From an uncultured Oscillospiraceae bacterium (lineage in GTDB: Bacteria; Bacillota; Clostridia; Oscillospirales; Oscillospiraceae), in assembly GCA_905234855.1 (NCBI GenBank), contig CAJOIU010000018.1:1-32806 (forward strand): DNA of 32,806 bases. The letters are read 5' to 3'. The first letter of the stretch is position 1. The number at the start of each line of letters is the position of its first letter. The notes below the pieces were generated by a model, which saw nothing but the letters and a program-made list of their open reading frames with translations, had not been told where the DNA came from and ran no database searches. The position numbers were made by a program, and so were the translations under genes. This document shows, piece after piece, positions 15,683 through 24,761 of this stretch.

Positions 15683-16567
15683 TCAAAGGGCGTCGTCGTT
15701 CACGCGCTCCGGCGTTTTTTCCAGCTCAGCGGGGTTTTGCAGGTAATGGCGGAAATATTTGAACGCCGCGCCGACGTAGGCGCTGTCCGCGATGCGGGAG
15801 TCATAGGACACGGCGTAATCGACATAATGGCGCTCGACCGGCTCGCCGAGGCGGGACAGCTCCGTGACCCGATGGCGGCGGCCGATGGACAGGCTCATGG
15901 ACAGGGCGCCCATGCTGTTGAGGCTGCGGCTGACGGGGGGCAGACCGCTCGCCCCTTCGTCCGAGATGACGACGGAGCCGTGGAACGGACTGCGCTCCAT
16001 CCATGCGTCGCTTATCCAGCCGTGGTAATCCAGCCAGCGGATCACGGCGCTCCCGGCGCGCAGCACGAAGCGGGGCGTTTTCACCAGCGTGGCCGCGAGC
16101 CGCTCTATGCGTCCCGCAGCTTCGTCAGCCTTGATGGTGCCGACCTGCGCGTTGATCTTGCGGTATACGTCGAAAACGGTGTCCGTGGGCAGAAAGCGCA
16201 CCTTTACGGCCAGCGCTCCCGCGTCGGCCTCGCCGTTTCGCCCGGAGGACAAAACGACCTCGATGTGGTCGCGGGCATAGAGGAACCGACCGGCCACGAA
16301 GCGGTTGAGCGCCGGGCGATGCGCCAACATGCGGATATAGGCCGCGATAAAAACATGCGAAAGGGAGAGATCCTCCTGCCCTTCGGCGCGGCGCGCCAGC
16401 AGCCATGCTTCCATGGCGTCGGTATCCGCCCGGTCGGTGAAGCTGTTGACGGCGTCGGACGTCGAGCGCATGAGAAACGGCGTAAGCTGGAAAACAGGGG
16501 AGACGGTGCGCAGCCGGCGTCCGTCGTTGCGGTCGCCCATGCGGCGTCGGTCGTATCGTTCTGGCAT
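15683..16567 (-). CDS. 2-oxoacid dehydrogenase E2/CAT-fold protein lacking the catalytic His
   Basis: 294 residues. The protein resembles a stand-alone clostridial family with the chloramphenicol acetyltransferase/E2 catalytic fold and no lipoyl domain. Visible segments are SHVFIAAYIRMLAHRPALNRFVAG, the usual E2 core strand-helix with Pro-Asn-Arg-Phe, and SPFHGSVVISDEGASGLPP. The end reads VSYDSRIADSAYVGAAF, where true E2 enzymes have DHRxxDG. The catalytic His is Ser and the Gly is Ser, so ordinary acyl transfer is doubtful. GGGAGG 7 bases upstream fixes the ATG at 16567. It is a single gene with its own promoter. A binding or structural role is possible; the function is unknown. Confidence 0.75.
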   Translation of the reverse strand: MPERYDRRRMGDRNDGRRLRTVSPVFQLTPFLMRSTSDAVNSFTDRADTDAMEAWLLARRAEGQEDLSLSHVFIAAYIRMLAHRPALNRFVAGRFLYARDHIEVVLSSGRNGEADAGALAVKVRFLPTDTVFDVYRKINAQVGTIKADEAAGRIERLAATLVKTPRFVLRAGSAVIRWLDYHGWISDAWMERSPFHGSVVISDEGASGLPPVSRSLNSMGALSMSLSIGRRHRVTELSRLGEPVERHYVDYAVSYDSRIADSAYVGAAFKYFRHYLQNPAELEKTPERVNDDAL

Positions 16568-16631
16568 AGCGAGCCTCCCGGATCGAGTGTGTTGAGGCGG
16601 CGTGGGACAGAAGCGTTCCGCGCCGCCCCTT

Positions 16632-16660
16632 ATTATACATGAAAACACGCGAAAGGACAA
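16632..16660 (-). promoter_or_regulatory. Promoter of the E2-fold gene
   Basis: On the minus strand, TTGTCC (16660-16655), 17-bp spacer, TATAAT (16637-16632). This gives a leader of about 57 bases before the ATG at 16567. Confidence 0.65.
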
Positions 16661-16707
16661 GTACGGAGGCGAATTGCCGAAGATTGTTAAATAACTGGAC
16701 AAAGTGA

Positions 16708-16739
16708 CGGCTTCCTTCGGGTGGAAGCCGGATTTTTTT
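16708..16739 (+). terminator. Orphan intrinsic terminator upstream of the ATPase promoter
   Basis: An 8-bp stem (16708-16715 with 16723-16730), a 7-base loop, then seven T residues (16733-16739). No plus-strand gene ends nearby; the closest ends at 15633. It sits 13 bases before the -35 box of the ATPase operon and may block readthrough into it. The rest of the 16568-16842 gap holds the two divergent promoters and nothing else I can name. Confidence 0.8.
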
Positions 16740-16752
16740 GGACGATTGCCCA

Positions 16753-16781
16753 TTGCATTTCCGGGAACTGGCGTGTAATAT
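16753..16781 (+). promoter_or_regulatory. Promoter of the V-type ATPase operon
   Basis: TTGCAT (16753-16758), 17-bp spacer, TAATAT (16776-16781). The leader of about 55 bases is AT-rich and ends in GGGAGGTG before the first gene. Confidence 0.6.
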
Positions 16782-16842
16782 ATAAATGAGATAATATTAA
16801 CTTCAACATTAGAGGAAGTTTTTTGAACCGGGAGGTGCTGTG

Positions 16843-17157
16843 ATGTCTTTGGAAGCGCTCGACACGATCGCGCTGGCAGAGGAAAAGGCACGCCAGATCC
16901 GAGCCGCCGCGGGAACGGAGGCGAAAAAATCCCTTCGGGAGGCCGAGGAGGCCGTGGCGGTGATGATCGCCGCGGCGGACGGAAAGGCCGAAGCGGAGAT
17001 CAAGGAGCTTACCCGCAAGGCGGATGAAAAGGCCAAAGAGGAAGCGCTGGCGCTGGCCGCCAGCACGCGGAACCGGCAGGCCGCCATGACGGCTCGGGCC
17101 GACCGCAAGATGGAGGAGGTCGTAAACGGGATCGTGGAAAGGATCGTGAACGGCTGA
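16843..17157 (+). CDS. ntpF: V-type ATPase subunit G/H (NtpF-like peripheral stalk)
   Basis: 104 residues, almost entirely one Ala/Glu/Lys-rich helix (coiled coil), as expected for the stalk subunit that pairs with subunit E. It is the first gene of the operon, the place of ntpF in E. hirae. GGGAGGTG at 16830-16837 fits the ATG at 16843; a GTG directly before it is in frame but less likely. The sequence alone is low-complexity, so the assignment depends on length and position. Confidence 0.8.
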   Translation: MSLEALDTIALAEEKARQIRAAAGTEAKKSLREAEEAVAVMIAAADGKAEAEIKELTRKADEKAKEEALALAASTRNRQAAMTARADRKMEEVVNGIVERIVNG

Positions 17158-17158
17158 T

Positions 17159-19105
17159 ATGTCCATTGTAAAGATGAAAAAGCTGCGGGTGATCGTTCTG
17201 CGGGAGCAGCGGGACGGTCTTATGCGGCGGCTGATGCGCGAGGGCTGCGCGGAGATCCGGGAGCCGGCGGGGATGCTGTCCGATCCGGAAACCGCCGCGC
17301 TGCTGCGGCCGGAGCGCGCGGGGCTTGCCCAGCTCCGAACGGAGCAGAGCCGATTGGCGGCGGCCATCAAGATTCTGGGGCAATACGCGCCGGAAAAGAA
17401 AAAGCTGCTGTCCGCCCGGCCGGAGATCGGCGAGAGCGAGTTTCTCGACGGAGAGGCGCTGGCGCGGGATCTCGCGCTGGCGGATCAGATCAACGACTGG
17501 GATGGCCGCGTCCGCCGCATCACGGCGGAGGAAGTGCGGCTCCAAACCGAGATCGAATCCCTGCGCCCGTGGCTGCCGCTGGAGGAGCCGCTGGAGGGCG
17601 CGGGAACGAAGACCTGCGCCGTGGCGCTGTTTTCCGCCATCGCGGAGATTGCCATGGAATCCGTCGCAGACGCGGCGGAGAGCGCCACGGAGGCGGTGCA
17701 GCTCATACTGGTCTCCGACGATGAAAAGCAGCATTGCTTTGCGGTCATCGCCCTCAAAACGGAACTGCCCGATGTGATCGCCGCCGTGCGTGCCATCGGC
17801 TGCACGCAGGTGACCTTCCCCGGCGTGACCGGGACGGCGCGGGAGAATATCGACCGCTGCCGGGCGGCGCTGGCGGCGCTGGCCGAGGAAAAGCAGGCGC
17901 TGACGGAGCGGATCACGGCGCAGGGCGGCGCGGCGGCGGCGCTGCGGCTTTCGGCTGACCGCATGGCGGCGGAGGTGTCCCGCGCCGAGGCGATCGAACG
18001 CCTTTCCGGGACGGACAGCGTCGTGGCGCTGGAGGGCTGGTGTCCCGCGCCGGAGGAGGAAAAGCTCAAGGCCGTGCTGGCGGAGTTCGACTGCGCTTGG
18101 GAGCTTTCCGATCCCGCGCCGGAGGAATACCCCGAGGTTCCCGTCACGCTGAAAAACAGCAAGGTCGTCACGCCGATGAACCTTGTCACGGAGATGTATT
18201 CCCTGCCCGCCTATGACGGCATCGATCCGAACCCGCTGATGTGGCCGTTTTTCGTGCTGTTTTACGGTATCATGATGGCGGATATGGGCTACGGTCTTCT
18301 CATGATGCTGGCCTCGGTGATCGCGTTGAAAAAGATGAGACCCAAGGGCGGCACGGGATATCTCTTAAAGCTTCTGGGCATGTGCGGGATCAGCACCTTT
18401 ATCTTCGGCGCGCTGACCGGCGGCTTCTTCGGCGATCTGCTGCCGCAGGCGGCCAAGCTCATTGACCCCGCCACGACCTTCACCGCGCTGCCCAGCGCAT
18501 TCACGCCGCTGGGGGATATCATGATGATCATGATCGGCTCGCTCGCTTTGGGCGTGGTGCAGATCTTCACCGGCATGATCGTGAGCGTTGTCGATAAATG
18601 CCGGAACGGGCAGGCGCTGGACGCGCTCTTCAATGAAGGCGCGTGGTGGTGCATCCTCATCGGCATCGTGCTGGCGGTGCTGCATTGGGGGCTGTGGCTC
18701 CTCATCGTCGGCGGCGCGCTGCTGGTGATCGGAAAGTTCTGGGAGAATAAGAGCGTGGTCGGTGGGCTGGTCGGCCTGTTCGGCGCGATCTACAACGGTG
18801 TGACCGGGTATTTTTCCGACATCCTCTCCTATCTGCGGCTGATGGCGCTCATGCTGGCGGGCAACGTCATTGCCATGGTTTTCAACCAGCTCGGCGCCAT
18901 GACGGGAAACGTGATCGTTTTCGTGATCGTCGCCATGGTCGGAAACGCCCTGAACTTCGCGCTTAACCTGCTCGGCTGCTTCGTGCATGACCTGCGCCTG
19001 CAGGTGCTGGAGTTCTTCGGAAGGTTTTATAAAGACGGCGGCAAGCCCTATAAGCCGCTGAACATAGATCCCCAATATGTAGATATAATCAAGGAGGAAA
19101 TATAA
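17159..19105 (+). CDS. ntpI: V-type ATPase subunit I (membrane stator, a-subunit homologue)
   Basis: 648 residues. The N-terminal half (about 1-340) is soluble and coiled-coil-rich and begins MSIVKMKKLRVIVLRE, typical of subunit I. The C-terminal half has about eight membrane helices, starting at PLMWPFFVLFYGIMMADMGYGLLM (about residues 358-381). The arginine that lets ions pass the rotor is Arg560 in LSYLRLMAL. The subunit forms the ion half-channels against the c-ring (subunit K). The ATG follows the upstream TGA by one base. Confidence 0.95.
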   Translation: MSIVKMKKLRVIVLREQRDGLMRRLMREGCAEIREPAGMLSDPETAALLRPERAGLAQLRTEQSRLAAAIKILGQYAPEKKKLLSARPEIGESEFLDGEALARDLALADQINDWDGRVRRITAEEVRLQTEIESLRPWLPLEEPLEGAGTKTCAVALFSAIAEIAMESVADAAESATEAVQLILVSDDEKQHCFAVIALKTELPDVIAAVRAIGCTQVTFPGVTGTARENIDRCRAALAALAEEKQALTERITAQGGAAAALRLSADRMAAEVSRAEAIERLSGTDSVVALEGWCPAPEEEKLKAVLAEFDCAWELSDPAPEEYPEVPVTLKNSKVVTPMNLVTEMYSLPAYDGIDPNPLMWPFFVLFYGIMMADMGYGLLMMLASVIALKKMRPKGGTGYLLKLLGMCGISTFIFGALTGGFFGDLLPQAAKLIDPATTFTALPSAFTPLGDIMMIMIGSLALGVVQIFTGMIVSVVDKCRNGQALDALFNEGAWWCILIGIVLAVLHWGLWLLIVGGALLVIGKFWENKSVVGGLVGLFGAIYNGVTGYFSDILSYLRLMALMLAGNVIAMVFNQLGAMTGNVIVFVIVAMVGNALNFALNLLGCFVHDLRLQVLEFFGRFYKDGGKPYKPLNIDPQYVDIIKEEI

Positions 19106-19107
19106 AC

Positions 19108-19596
19108 ATGGATTTCATCAATGCGTATGGCGGCCTCGGGCTGGCCTTTTTGGGCGCCGCGCTGGCGGTGGGCTTTTCCTGCGCCGGCTCCGGCAAGGGC
19201 ACGGGCGTTGCCGGTGAGGCGGCCGCGGGTCTTCTGAGCGAGCAGCCGGAGAATTTCGGTAAATGCGTCATCCTGCAGGTGCTGCCCGGTACGCAGGGTC
19301 TGTACGGTCTGGTCGTCTGGTTCATGGCGATGATCCAGATCGGCCTCATTGGCGGAAGCGGCCTGCAGCCGCTGACCATTGCGCAGGGCGCCGCCGTGTT
19401 CGGCGCGTGCATGCCGATGGCGCTCGGCGGCTATATCACCGCCGTGGCGCAGGGCCGCGTGGCCGCGTCCTCGGTGAATCTCATGGCGAAGAACCCGTCC
19501 CAGTTCTCCAAGGGCATCATCCTCTGCGGCGTTGTGGAGTTTTACGCGATCCTCTCCATGCTGGCGTCCATCCTGATGGTGCTGCAGGCGGTGTAA
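19108..19596 (+). CDS. ntpK: V-type ATPase subunit K (duplicated c-ring proteolipid, Na+-type ligands)
   Basis: 162 residues with four membrane helices, two fused hairpins. The ion site of E. hirae NtpK (Leu61, Thr64, Gln65, Gln110, Glu139) is matched in order: Leu59, Thr62 and Gln63 in LPGTQGLYG, Gln115 in AVAQGR, and Glu144 in GVVEFYAIL. Only the second hairpin has the carboxylate, so one ion per 4-helix subunit is expected. This predicts Na+ rather than H+ coupling. AAGGAGG lies between the subunit I stop and this ATG. Confidence 0.95.
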   Translation: MDFINAYGGLGLAFLGAALAVGFSCAGSGKGTGVAGEAAAGLLSEQPENFGKCVILQVLPGTQGLYGLVVWFMAMIQIGLIGGSGLQPLTIAQGAAVFGACMPMALGGYITAVAQGRVAASSVNLMAKNPSQFSKGIILCGVVEFYAILSMLASILMVLQAV

Positions 19597-19608
19597 GGAC
19601 ATACGACC

Positions 19609-20208
19609 ATGAACGGCATTGAAAAAATCACCGCCCGCATCGAGACCGACGCCGTGGCGGACGCCGCCCGCATCGCGGAGGAAACGAAGCTCCAATGCGA
19701 GGCGCTGCTCGCCGAGGGCGAGGCCAAGGCGCAGGAGAGCTATTGGCGCAAGGTGAAGGAGGGCGTGAAGGCCGCCGAGGACCGTGTCCAGCGGCTGGAA
19801 AAGGCCGCCGATATGGAAGCGCGTAAGAGCATCCTGAGCCATAAGCAGAGCATTCTCGCGGAGGCGTTCGACAAGGCCGAGCAGAAGCTGCTCGCCCTCT
19901 CCGGGGAGGAGTATATCGCCTTTCTCGCGTCGATGGCCGCCCGTGCGGCCATCACCGGGCGGGAACAGATCGTGCTGGCCGGGAAGGACAAAAAGCCCTA
20001 TGGCAGCAAGGTAACGGCTCGCGCGAACGACCTGCTTTCCGCAGAGGGGAAGACCGCGAAGCTCACCCTTTCCGAGGAGGAGGGGGATTTCGCTGGCGGC
20101 CTCATCCTGCGGGACGGGGATATCTCCGTGAATTGCACCGTGGCGGCGCTCATCGCACAGGCGCGGCAGGAGCAGGCGGCCGCGGCCGCGGCGGAGCTGT
20201 TCTCGTGA
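19609..20208 (+). CDS. ntpE: V-type ATPase subunit E (peripheral stalk)
   Basis: 199 residues. A long charged N-terminal helix (about residues 1-110, rich in Ala, Glu, Lys) is followed by a globular C-terminal domain with GDFAGGLILRDGDISVNCT, the conserved GG(L/I)xxxxGxIxxNxT segment of subunit E. It forms the stator stalk with the G/H subunit. The AAGGA ribosome site lies within the end of the upstream spacer. Confidence 0.93.
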   Translation: MNGIEKITARIETDAVADAARIAEETKLQCEALLAEGEAKAQESYWRKVKEGVKAAEDRVQRLEKAADMEARKSILSHKQSILAEAFDKAEQKLLALSGEEYIAFLASMAARAAITGREQIVLAGKDKKPYGSKVTARANDLLSAEGKTAKLTLSEEEGDFAGGLILRDGDISVNCTVAALIAQARQEQAAAAAAELFS

Positions 20209-20245
20209 TGCGCGGGATCATCGAAGCTGACAAGGGGGAATCAAC

Positions 20246-21241
20246 TTGTCAAAAGTAAAAGATACGGACTATTTATTCCTTTCCGCCTATCTCCGGGCGA
20301 AGGAGGCTGCGCTTCTGAGCCGGGAGAGGCTCGAGCGCATGGCGGCCGCCCCGGATTTCGACGAGGCCGCGAAGGTTCTGACCGAGTGCGGCTATCCCGA
20401 GCTTACGGGCGCGTCCGACGGCGAGGTGGAGGCGGCGCTGAGCGCCCGTCGGCTGGAGACACTGGCGGATATGGAGCGGCTCTGCCCGGAACCGGCGCTG
20501 GTGGAGGCCTTCCGCCTGCGGTATGACTATCATAACGCCAAGGTGCTGGTGAAGGCCGAAGGCGCGGGCGTCGGAGGCGAAACGCTGCTGTCCGAGGCCG
20601 GGCGGGTGAGTCCCGCGGCGCTGCAGAGGGCGTATGCCGAGGATAACTGGCGCGCCGTTCCCGCGGCGTTTTCCGCCGCCGTGCGCGGGGCGAAGAGCAC
20701 CCTCGCCCGTACCGCCAATCCCCAGCTTACGGATATGGAGCTCGATAAGGCGTATTACGCGGAGCTGCTCGGCCTCACCCAAACCCTCTCCACCGGGTTT
20801 TACACCGATTACGTCCGCCTGTGCATCGACACGGCAAACCTGCGCAGCGCGGTGCGCTGTCTGCGGGGGCGCATGGACGAGGGCGTGCTTCGGGCGGCGC
20901 TCATCCCGGACGGCGAGGTTCCGGCCTCGCAGATCGCCCGCCGCGTCTACGGCGAGGGCGTGACCGCGGTATTCACCGCGCGGGAGCTGGCGCAGGCGGC
21001 GGAGCTTGGCCGCAAGGCCGTGGAGGGCGGGGAGCTTTCCGCCTTCGAGCGGGAGTGCGATAACGTCCTCACCCGCCGTCTGGGCGAGGCAAAGCGTGTT
21101 TCCTTCGGCCCGGCAGTGGCGGTGGCGTATCTTGCCTCGCTGGAGGGAGAGATCGTCGCGGCGCGGATGGTGCTTTTGGGCAAGCGCGGCGGCGTGAGCG
21201 CGGAGGTTCTCCGGGAAAGGCTGCGTGAGAGCTATGTTTAA
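20246..21241 (+). CDS. ntpC: V-type ATPase subunit C (c-ring to central shaft connector)
   Basis: 331 residues, the length of archaeal/bacterial subunit C (d-type). It is a mostly helical funnel that joins the membrane rotor to the central shaft. The family segments FRLRYDYHNAKVLVKA (about residues 91-106) and the late YLASLEGEIVAARMVLLGK (about 295-313) are clear. The start is TTG at 20246: GGGGG at 20233-20237 is well placed and there is no ATG near. Its last 8 bases overlap the start of the next gene, indicating coupled translation. Confidence 0.92.
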   Translation: MSKVKDTDYLFLSAYLRAKEAALLSRERLERMAAAPDFDEAAKVLTECGYPELTGASDGEVEAALSARRLETLADMERLCPEPALVEAFRLRYDYHNAKVLVKAEGAGVGGETLLSEAGRVSPAALQRAYAEDNWRAVPAAFSAAVRGAKSTLARTANPQLTDMELDKAYYAELLGLTQTLSTGFYTDYVRLCIDTANLRSAVRCLRGRMDEGVLRAALIPDGEVPASQIARRVYGEGVTAVFTARELAQAAELGRKAVEGGELSAFERECDNVLTRRLGEAKRVSFGPAVAVAYLASLEGEIVAARMVLLGKRGGVSAEVLRERLRESYV

Positions 21242-21554
21242 GATCGCTGTGGTCGGCGCGCCCGATACGGTCATCGGCTTCAAGGCGCTGGGACTTGACA
21301 CGTTCCCTGTGCGCGGAGAGGCGGAGGCACGGGCGGTTTTCAAGGAACTGACCCGCTCCGAGCGGGAGGCGGAATACGCCATCATCTATATCGAGGAGGG
21401 GCTGGCGCAGGCTCTGACGGCGGAGATCGACCGCTTTAAGGACAGTCCGCGCCCCGCGATCATCCTCATCCCCGGCAAGGACGGCTCCCTCGGTCTGGGG
21501 CAGTCGGCGCTTACGGCGGCGGTGGAACGCGCCGTCGGCGCGAACATCCTATGA
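21234..21554 (+). CDS. ntpG: V-type ATPase subunit F (central shaft)
   Basis: 106 residues with the CheY-like fold of subunit F: FKIAVVGAPDTVIGFKALGL at the start, EYAIIYIEEGLA, then the Pro-rich PRPAIILIPG. It binds subunit D in the rotor shaft (called NtpG in E. hirae). The ATG lies inside the end of subunit C (8-base overlap), preceded by GGAAAGG. Confidence 0.92.
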   Translation: MFKIAVVGAPDTVIGFKALGLDTFPVRGEAEARAVFKELTRSEREAEYAIIYIEEGLAQALTAEIDRFKDSPRPAIILIPGKDGSLGLGQSALTAAVERAVGANIL

Positions 21555-21606
21555 TCCGGCGCCTCCTGTGGGGGAGGCTATCAATACCGAAGGAAGGTAG
21601 AAGCAA

Positions 21607-23373
21607 ATGAGCGGAACGATCACAAAAGTTTCCGGCCCGCTGGTCGTCGCGGAAGGACTGGCCGATGCGAACGTCTCCGATGTTGTCCGCGTCGGCAGAC
21701 AGCGGCTCATCGGCGAGATCCTGCAGATGAAGGGTGACAGCGCGTCGATCCAAGTTTATGAGGAGACCTCCGGCCTTGGCCCCGGCGCGCAGGTGGAGAC
21801 CACCGGTACCCCGCTGAGCGTGGAGCTCGGTCCGGGACTTCTGACAAACATATACGACGGCATCCAGCGTCCGCTGACGGAGATCCGCGCCTTGACCGGC
21901 GCCACCATCGCCCGCGGCGTGGACGTTGCGCCGCTGAACCGGGAGAAGACTTGGCAATTTGACGCCGTGGCCGCCCCGGAGACCATCGTAAAGCCCGGCG
22001 ACGTGCTCGGCACCGTGCAGGAGACTACGGCCATCCTCCATAAGATCATGGTGCCTGTGGGCGTGACCGGCGTGGTGAAGTCCGTCAAAAGCGGGAAATA
22101 CACCGTCGAGGAGACGGTCGCCGTCATCGAGGACGACAAGGGCGGACGGCATGAGATCAACATGATCCAGCGCTGGCCTGTCCGCGTCGCGCGGCCGTAT
22201 CAGCATAAATATGTCCCGAGCCGCCCCATGAACAGCGGCCAGCGCGTCATCGACACGCTGTTTCCCATCGCGAAGGGCGGCACCGCCGCCGTCCCCGGCC
22301 CCTTCGGCAGCGGCAAGACGGTCGTGCAGCACCAGCTCGCCAAGTGGTCGGATGTGGATATCGTCGTGTACATCGGCTGCGGCGAGCGCGGCAACGAGAT
22401 GACCGACGTTCTGATGGAATTTCCCGAGCTGAAGGATCCCCGCAGCGGCGAATCCCTCATGCAGCGGACGGTGCTGATCGCCAATACCTCGGATATGCCC
22501 GTGGCGGCGCGCGAGGCGAGCATCTATACCGGCATCACCATCGCAGAGTATTTCCGCGACATGGGCTACGATGTGGCGGTGCTGGCGGATTCCACCTCCC
22601 GCTGGGCGGAGGCGCTGCGCGAGATGAGCGGCCGCCTTGAGGAGATGCCCGGCGAGGAGGGCTATCCCGCCTATCTTGCCAGCCGTCTTGCGCAGTATTA
22701 CGAGCGCGCGGGCGTGGTGGAATGCCTCGGCTCCGACAGCCGTCAAGGCAGCATCACCGCCATCGGCGCGGTGTCCCCTCCGGGCGGCGATACGTCCGAG
22801 CCGGTATCACAGGCCACGATGCGTATCGTCAAGGTCTTCTGGGGACTCGACAGCTCGCTTGCCTATGCGCGCCACTTCCCGGCCATCAACTGGCTCACGT
22901 CCTACAGCCTCTACGATGATACCCTCAGCGACTGGTACGACAAGCATTTCCCCGGCTTCATGCGCCAGCGGGAAAAGGCCATGGCCATCCTCCAAGAAGA
23001 GGAGAGCCTCAACGAGATCGTGAAGCTCGTCGGCAAGGACTCCCTGAGCGAAAACGACCAGATGACGCTGGAGACGGCGAAGATGATCCGCGAGGACTTT
23101 CTGCAGCAGAACGCCTTCATGGACGAGGACGCCTATTCGAGCTACGACAAGCAGTTCCGGCTTTTAGGCCTTATCCATAAATACGATTCGCTGTGCCGCA
23201 GCGCCATGGCGCGGGGCGCGGAGCTCGGAAAGCTCTTCGAGATCCCCAGCCGCGAGCGGATCGGCCGCGCGAAGATGATCCTGCCTGGCGAGTATGAAGC
23301 GCAGTACGCCGAGATCGAAAAGCAGATGATCGAGGAGATCGAAGCGCTGGTGGAAGGAGGCAATGACCTATGA
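21607..23373 (+). CDS. ntpA: V-type ATPase catalytic subunit A
   Basis: 588 residues. It catalyses ATP hydrolysis or synthesis in the A3B3 head. The P-loop GPFGSGKT is at residues 231-238 (Lys237), and the catalytic Glu260 is in CGERGNEM. The non-homologous insert typical of A subunits is seen at about residues 115-185. [32 protein letters not shown] is split here only by length; [12 protein letters not shown] and EEGYPAYL are hallmark segments. GGAAGG precedes the ATG. The stop overlaps the subunit B start as ATGA. Confidence 0.97.
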   Translation: MSGTITKVSGPLVVAEGLADANVSDVVRVGRQRLIGEILQMKGDSASIQVYEETSGLGPGAQVETTGTPLSVELGPGLLTNIYDGIQRPLTEIRALTGATIARGVDVAPLNREKTWQFDAVAAPETIVKPGDVLGTVQETTAILHKIMVPVGVTGVVKSVKSGKYTVEETVAVIEDDKGGRHEINMIQRWPVRVARPYQHKYVPSRPMNSGQRVIDTLFPIAKGGTAAVPGPFGSGKTVVQHQLAKWSDVDIVVYIGCGERGNEMTDVLMEFPELKDPRSGESLMQRTVLIANTSDMPVAAREASIYTGITIAEYFRDMGYDVAVLADSTSRWAEALREMSGRLEEMPGEEGYPAYLASRLAQYYERAGVVECLGSDSRQGSITAIGAVSPPGGDTSEPVSQATMRIVKVFWGLDSSLAYARHFPAINWLTSYSLYDDTLSDWYDKHFPGFMRQREKAMAILQEEESLNEIVKLVGKDSLSENDQMTLETAKMIREDFLQQNAFMDEDAYSSYDKQFRLLGLIHKYDSLCRSAMARGAELGKLFEIPSRERIGRAKMILPGEYEAQYAEIEKQMIEEIEALVEGGNDL

Positions 23374-24743
23374 TCCGCGAATACAAAACGATCAGCGAGA
23401 TCGCCAGCCCCCTCATGATGGTGAGGAACGTCGAGGGCGTCACCTACGACGAGCTGGCCGAGATCGAACTGCCCAGCGGTGAAAAGCGCCGCTGTAAGGT
23501 GCTGGAGGTAAACGGCGATACCGCCGTCGTCCAGCTCTTCGAGAGCGCGCAGGGCATCAACCTCGCCCAGTCGAAGGTGCGCTTTCTGGGTCATCCGCTG
23601 GAGCTGGGCGTTTCCGAGGATATGCTCGGCCGCGTTTTCAACGGCATGGGCGAGCCCATCGACGGCGGTCCCGCCATTCTCCCGGAGGAGTATAAGGACA
23701 TCAACGGCCTGCCCATGAACCCTGCCGCCCGCGCGTATCCCGCGGAGTTTATCCAGACGGGCATTTCCACCATCGACGGCCTCAACACCCTTGTGCGCGG
23801 GCAGAAACTGCCGATCTTCTCCGGTTCCGGCCTTCCCCATGCGGCGCTGGCGGCGCAGATCGCCCGTCAGGCGCGCGTTCTCGGCACGGATGAGAATTTC
23901 GCCGTCGTGTTCGCCGCCATCGGCATCACCTTCGAGGAATCGGAGTATTTCATCAACGACTTCCGCCGTACTGGCGCCATCGACCGCACGGTCGTCTTCT
24001 CGAACCTCGCGAACGACCCCGCCGTCGAGCGCATCGCCACCCCGCGCATGGCGCTGACCGCCGCGGAGTATCTGGCCTTCGAGAAGGATATGCACGTCCT
24101 CGTTATCCTCACGGATATCACGAACTACGCCGAGGCGCTGCGCGAGGTCTCCGCCGCGAAGAAGGAGGTCCCCGGCCGCCGCGGCTATCCCGGCTATATG
24201 TACACCGACCTTGCCACCATGTATGAGCGCGCAGGCCGCCGCGTGGGCGAGAAGGGCTCCATCACCATGATCCCCATCCTCACCATGCCGGAGGACGACA
24301 AGACCCATCCCATCCCCGACCTCACGGGCTATATCACCGAGGGGCAGATCATCCTCTCCCGGGAGCTCTACCGCAAGGGCATCGTGCCGCCGGTGGACGT
24401 GCTTCCGAGCCTTTCGCGTCTGAAGGACAAGGGCATCGGCGAGGGCAAGACCCGCGAGGATCACGCCGGAACCATGAACCAGCTCTTTTCCGCCTATGCC
24501 GCCGGCAAGGAGGCCAAGGAGCTCATGACCATTCTGGGCGAGGCGGCGCTTTCCGAAACAGACAAGAAATTCGCGGAGTTTGCCGACGCCTTCGAGAAGG
24601 AATACGTCAATCAAGGCAACCAGACGAACCGCACCATCCAAGAGACGCTGGATCTCGGCTGGAAGCTTTTGAAGATCCTGCCGCGCAGCGAGCTCAAGCG
24701 GCTGAAGCTCTCGGAGATCGAGAAATACATGCCGGAAGACTAA
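23370..24743 (+). CDS. ntpB: V-type ATPase regulatory subunit B
   Basis: 457 residues. It forms the A3B3 ring with subunit A. As in other B subunits the P-loop is absent: the equivalent region reads [42 protein letters not shown] supplies the family signature, with arginines that reach the A-subunit site. The ATG overlaps the subunit A stop by 4 bases, consistent with 1:1 expression. Confidence 0.97.
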   Translation: MIREYKTISEIASPLMMVRNVEGVTYDELAEIELPSGEKRRCKVLEVNGDTAVVQLFESAQGINLAQSKVRFLGHPLELGVSEDMLGRVFNGMGEPIDGGPAILPEEYKDINGLPMNPAARAYPAEFIQTGISTIDGLNTLVRGQKLPIFSGSGLPHAALAAQIARQARVLGTDENFAVVFAAIGITFEESEYFINDFRRTGAIDRTVVFSNLANDPAVERIATPRMALTAAEYLAFEKDMHVLVILTDITNYAEALREVSAAKKEVPGRRGYPGYMYTDLATMYERAGRRVGEKGSITMIPILTMPEDDKTHPIPDLTGYITEGQIILSRELYRKGIVPPVDVLPSLSRLKDKGIGEGKTREDHAGTMNQLFSAYAAGKEAKELMTILGEAALSETDKKFAEFADAFEKEYVNQGNQTNRTIQETLDLGWKLLKILPRSELKRLKLSEIEKYMPED

Positions 24744-24761
24744 GCAGAACGGGGTGATCCT

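Noticed and set aside
16684-16702. Rex-type redox operator near TTGTTAAATAACTGGACAA
   Set aside because: The left half TTGTTAA matches, but the right half does not match TTAACAA at the required spacing.
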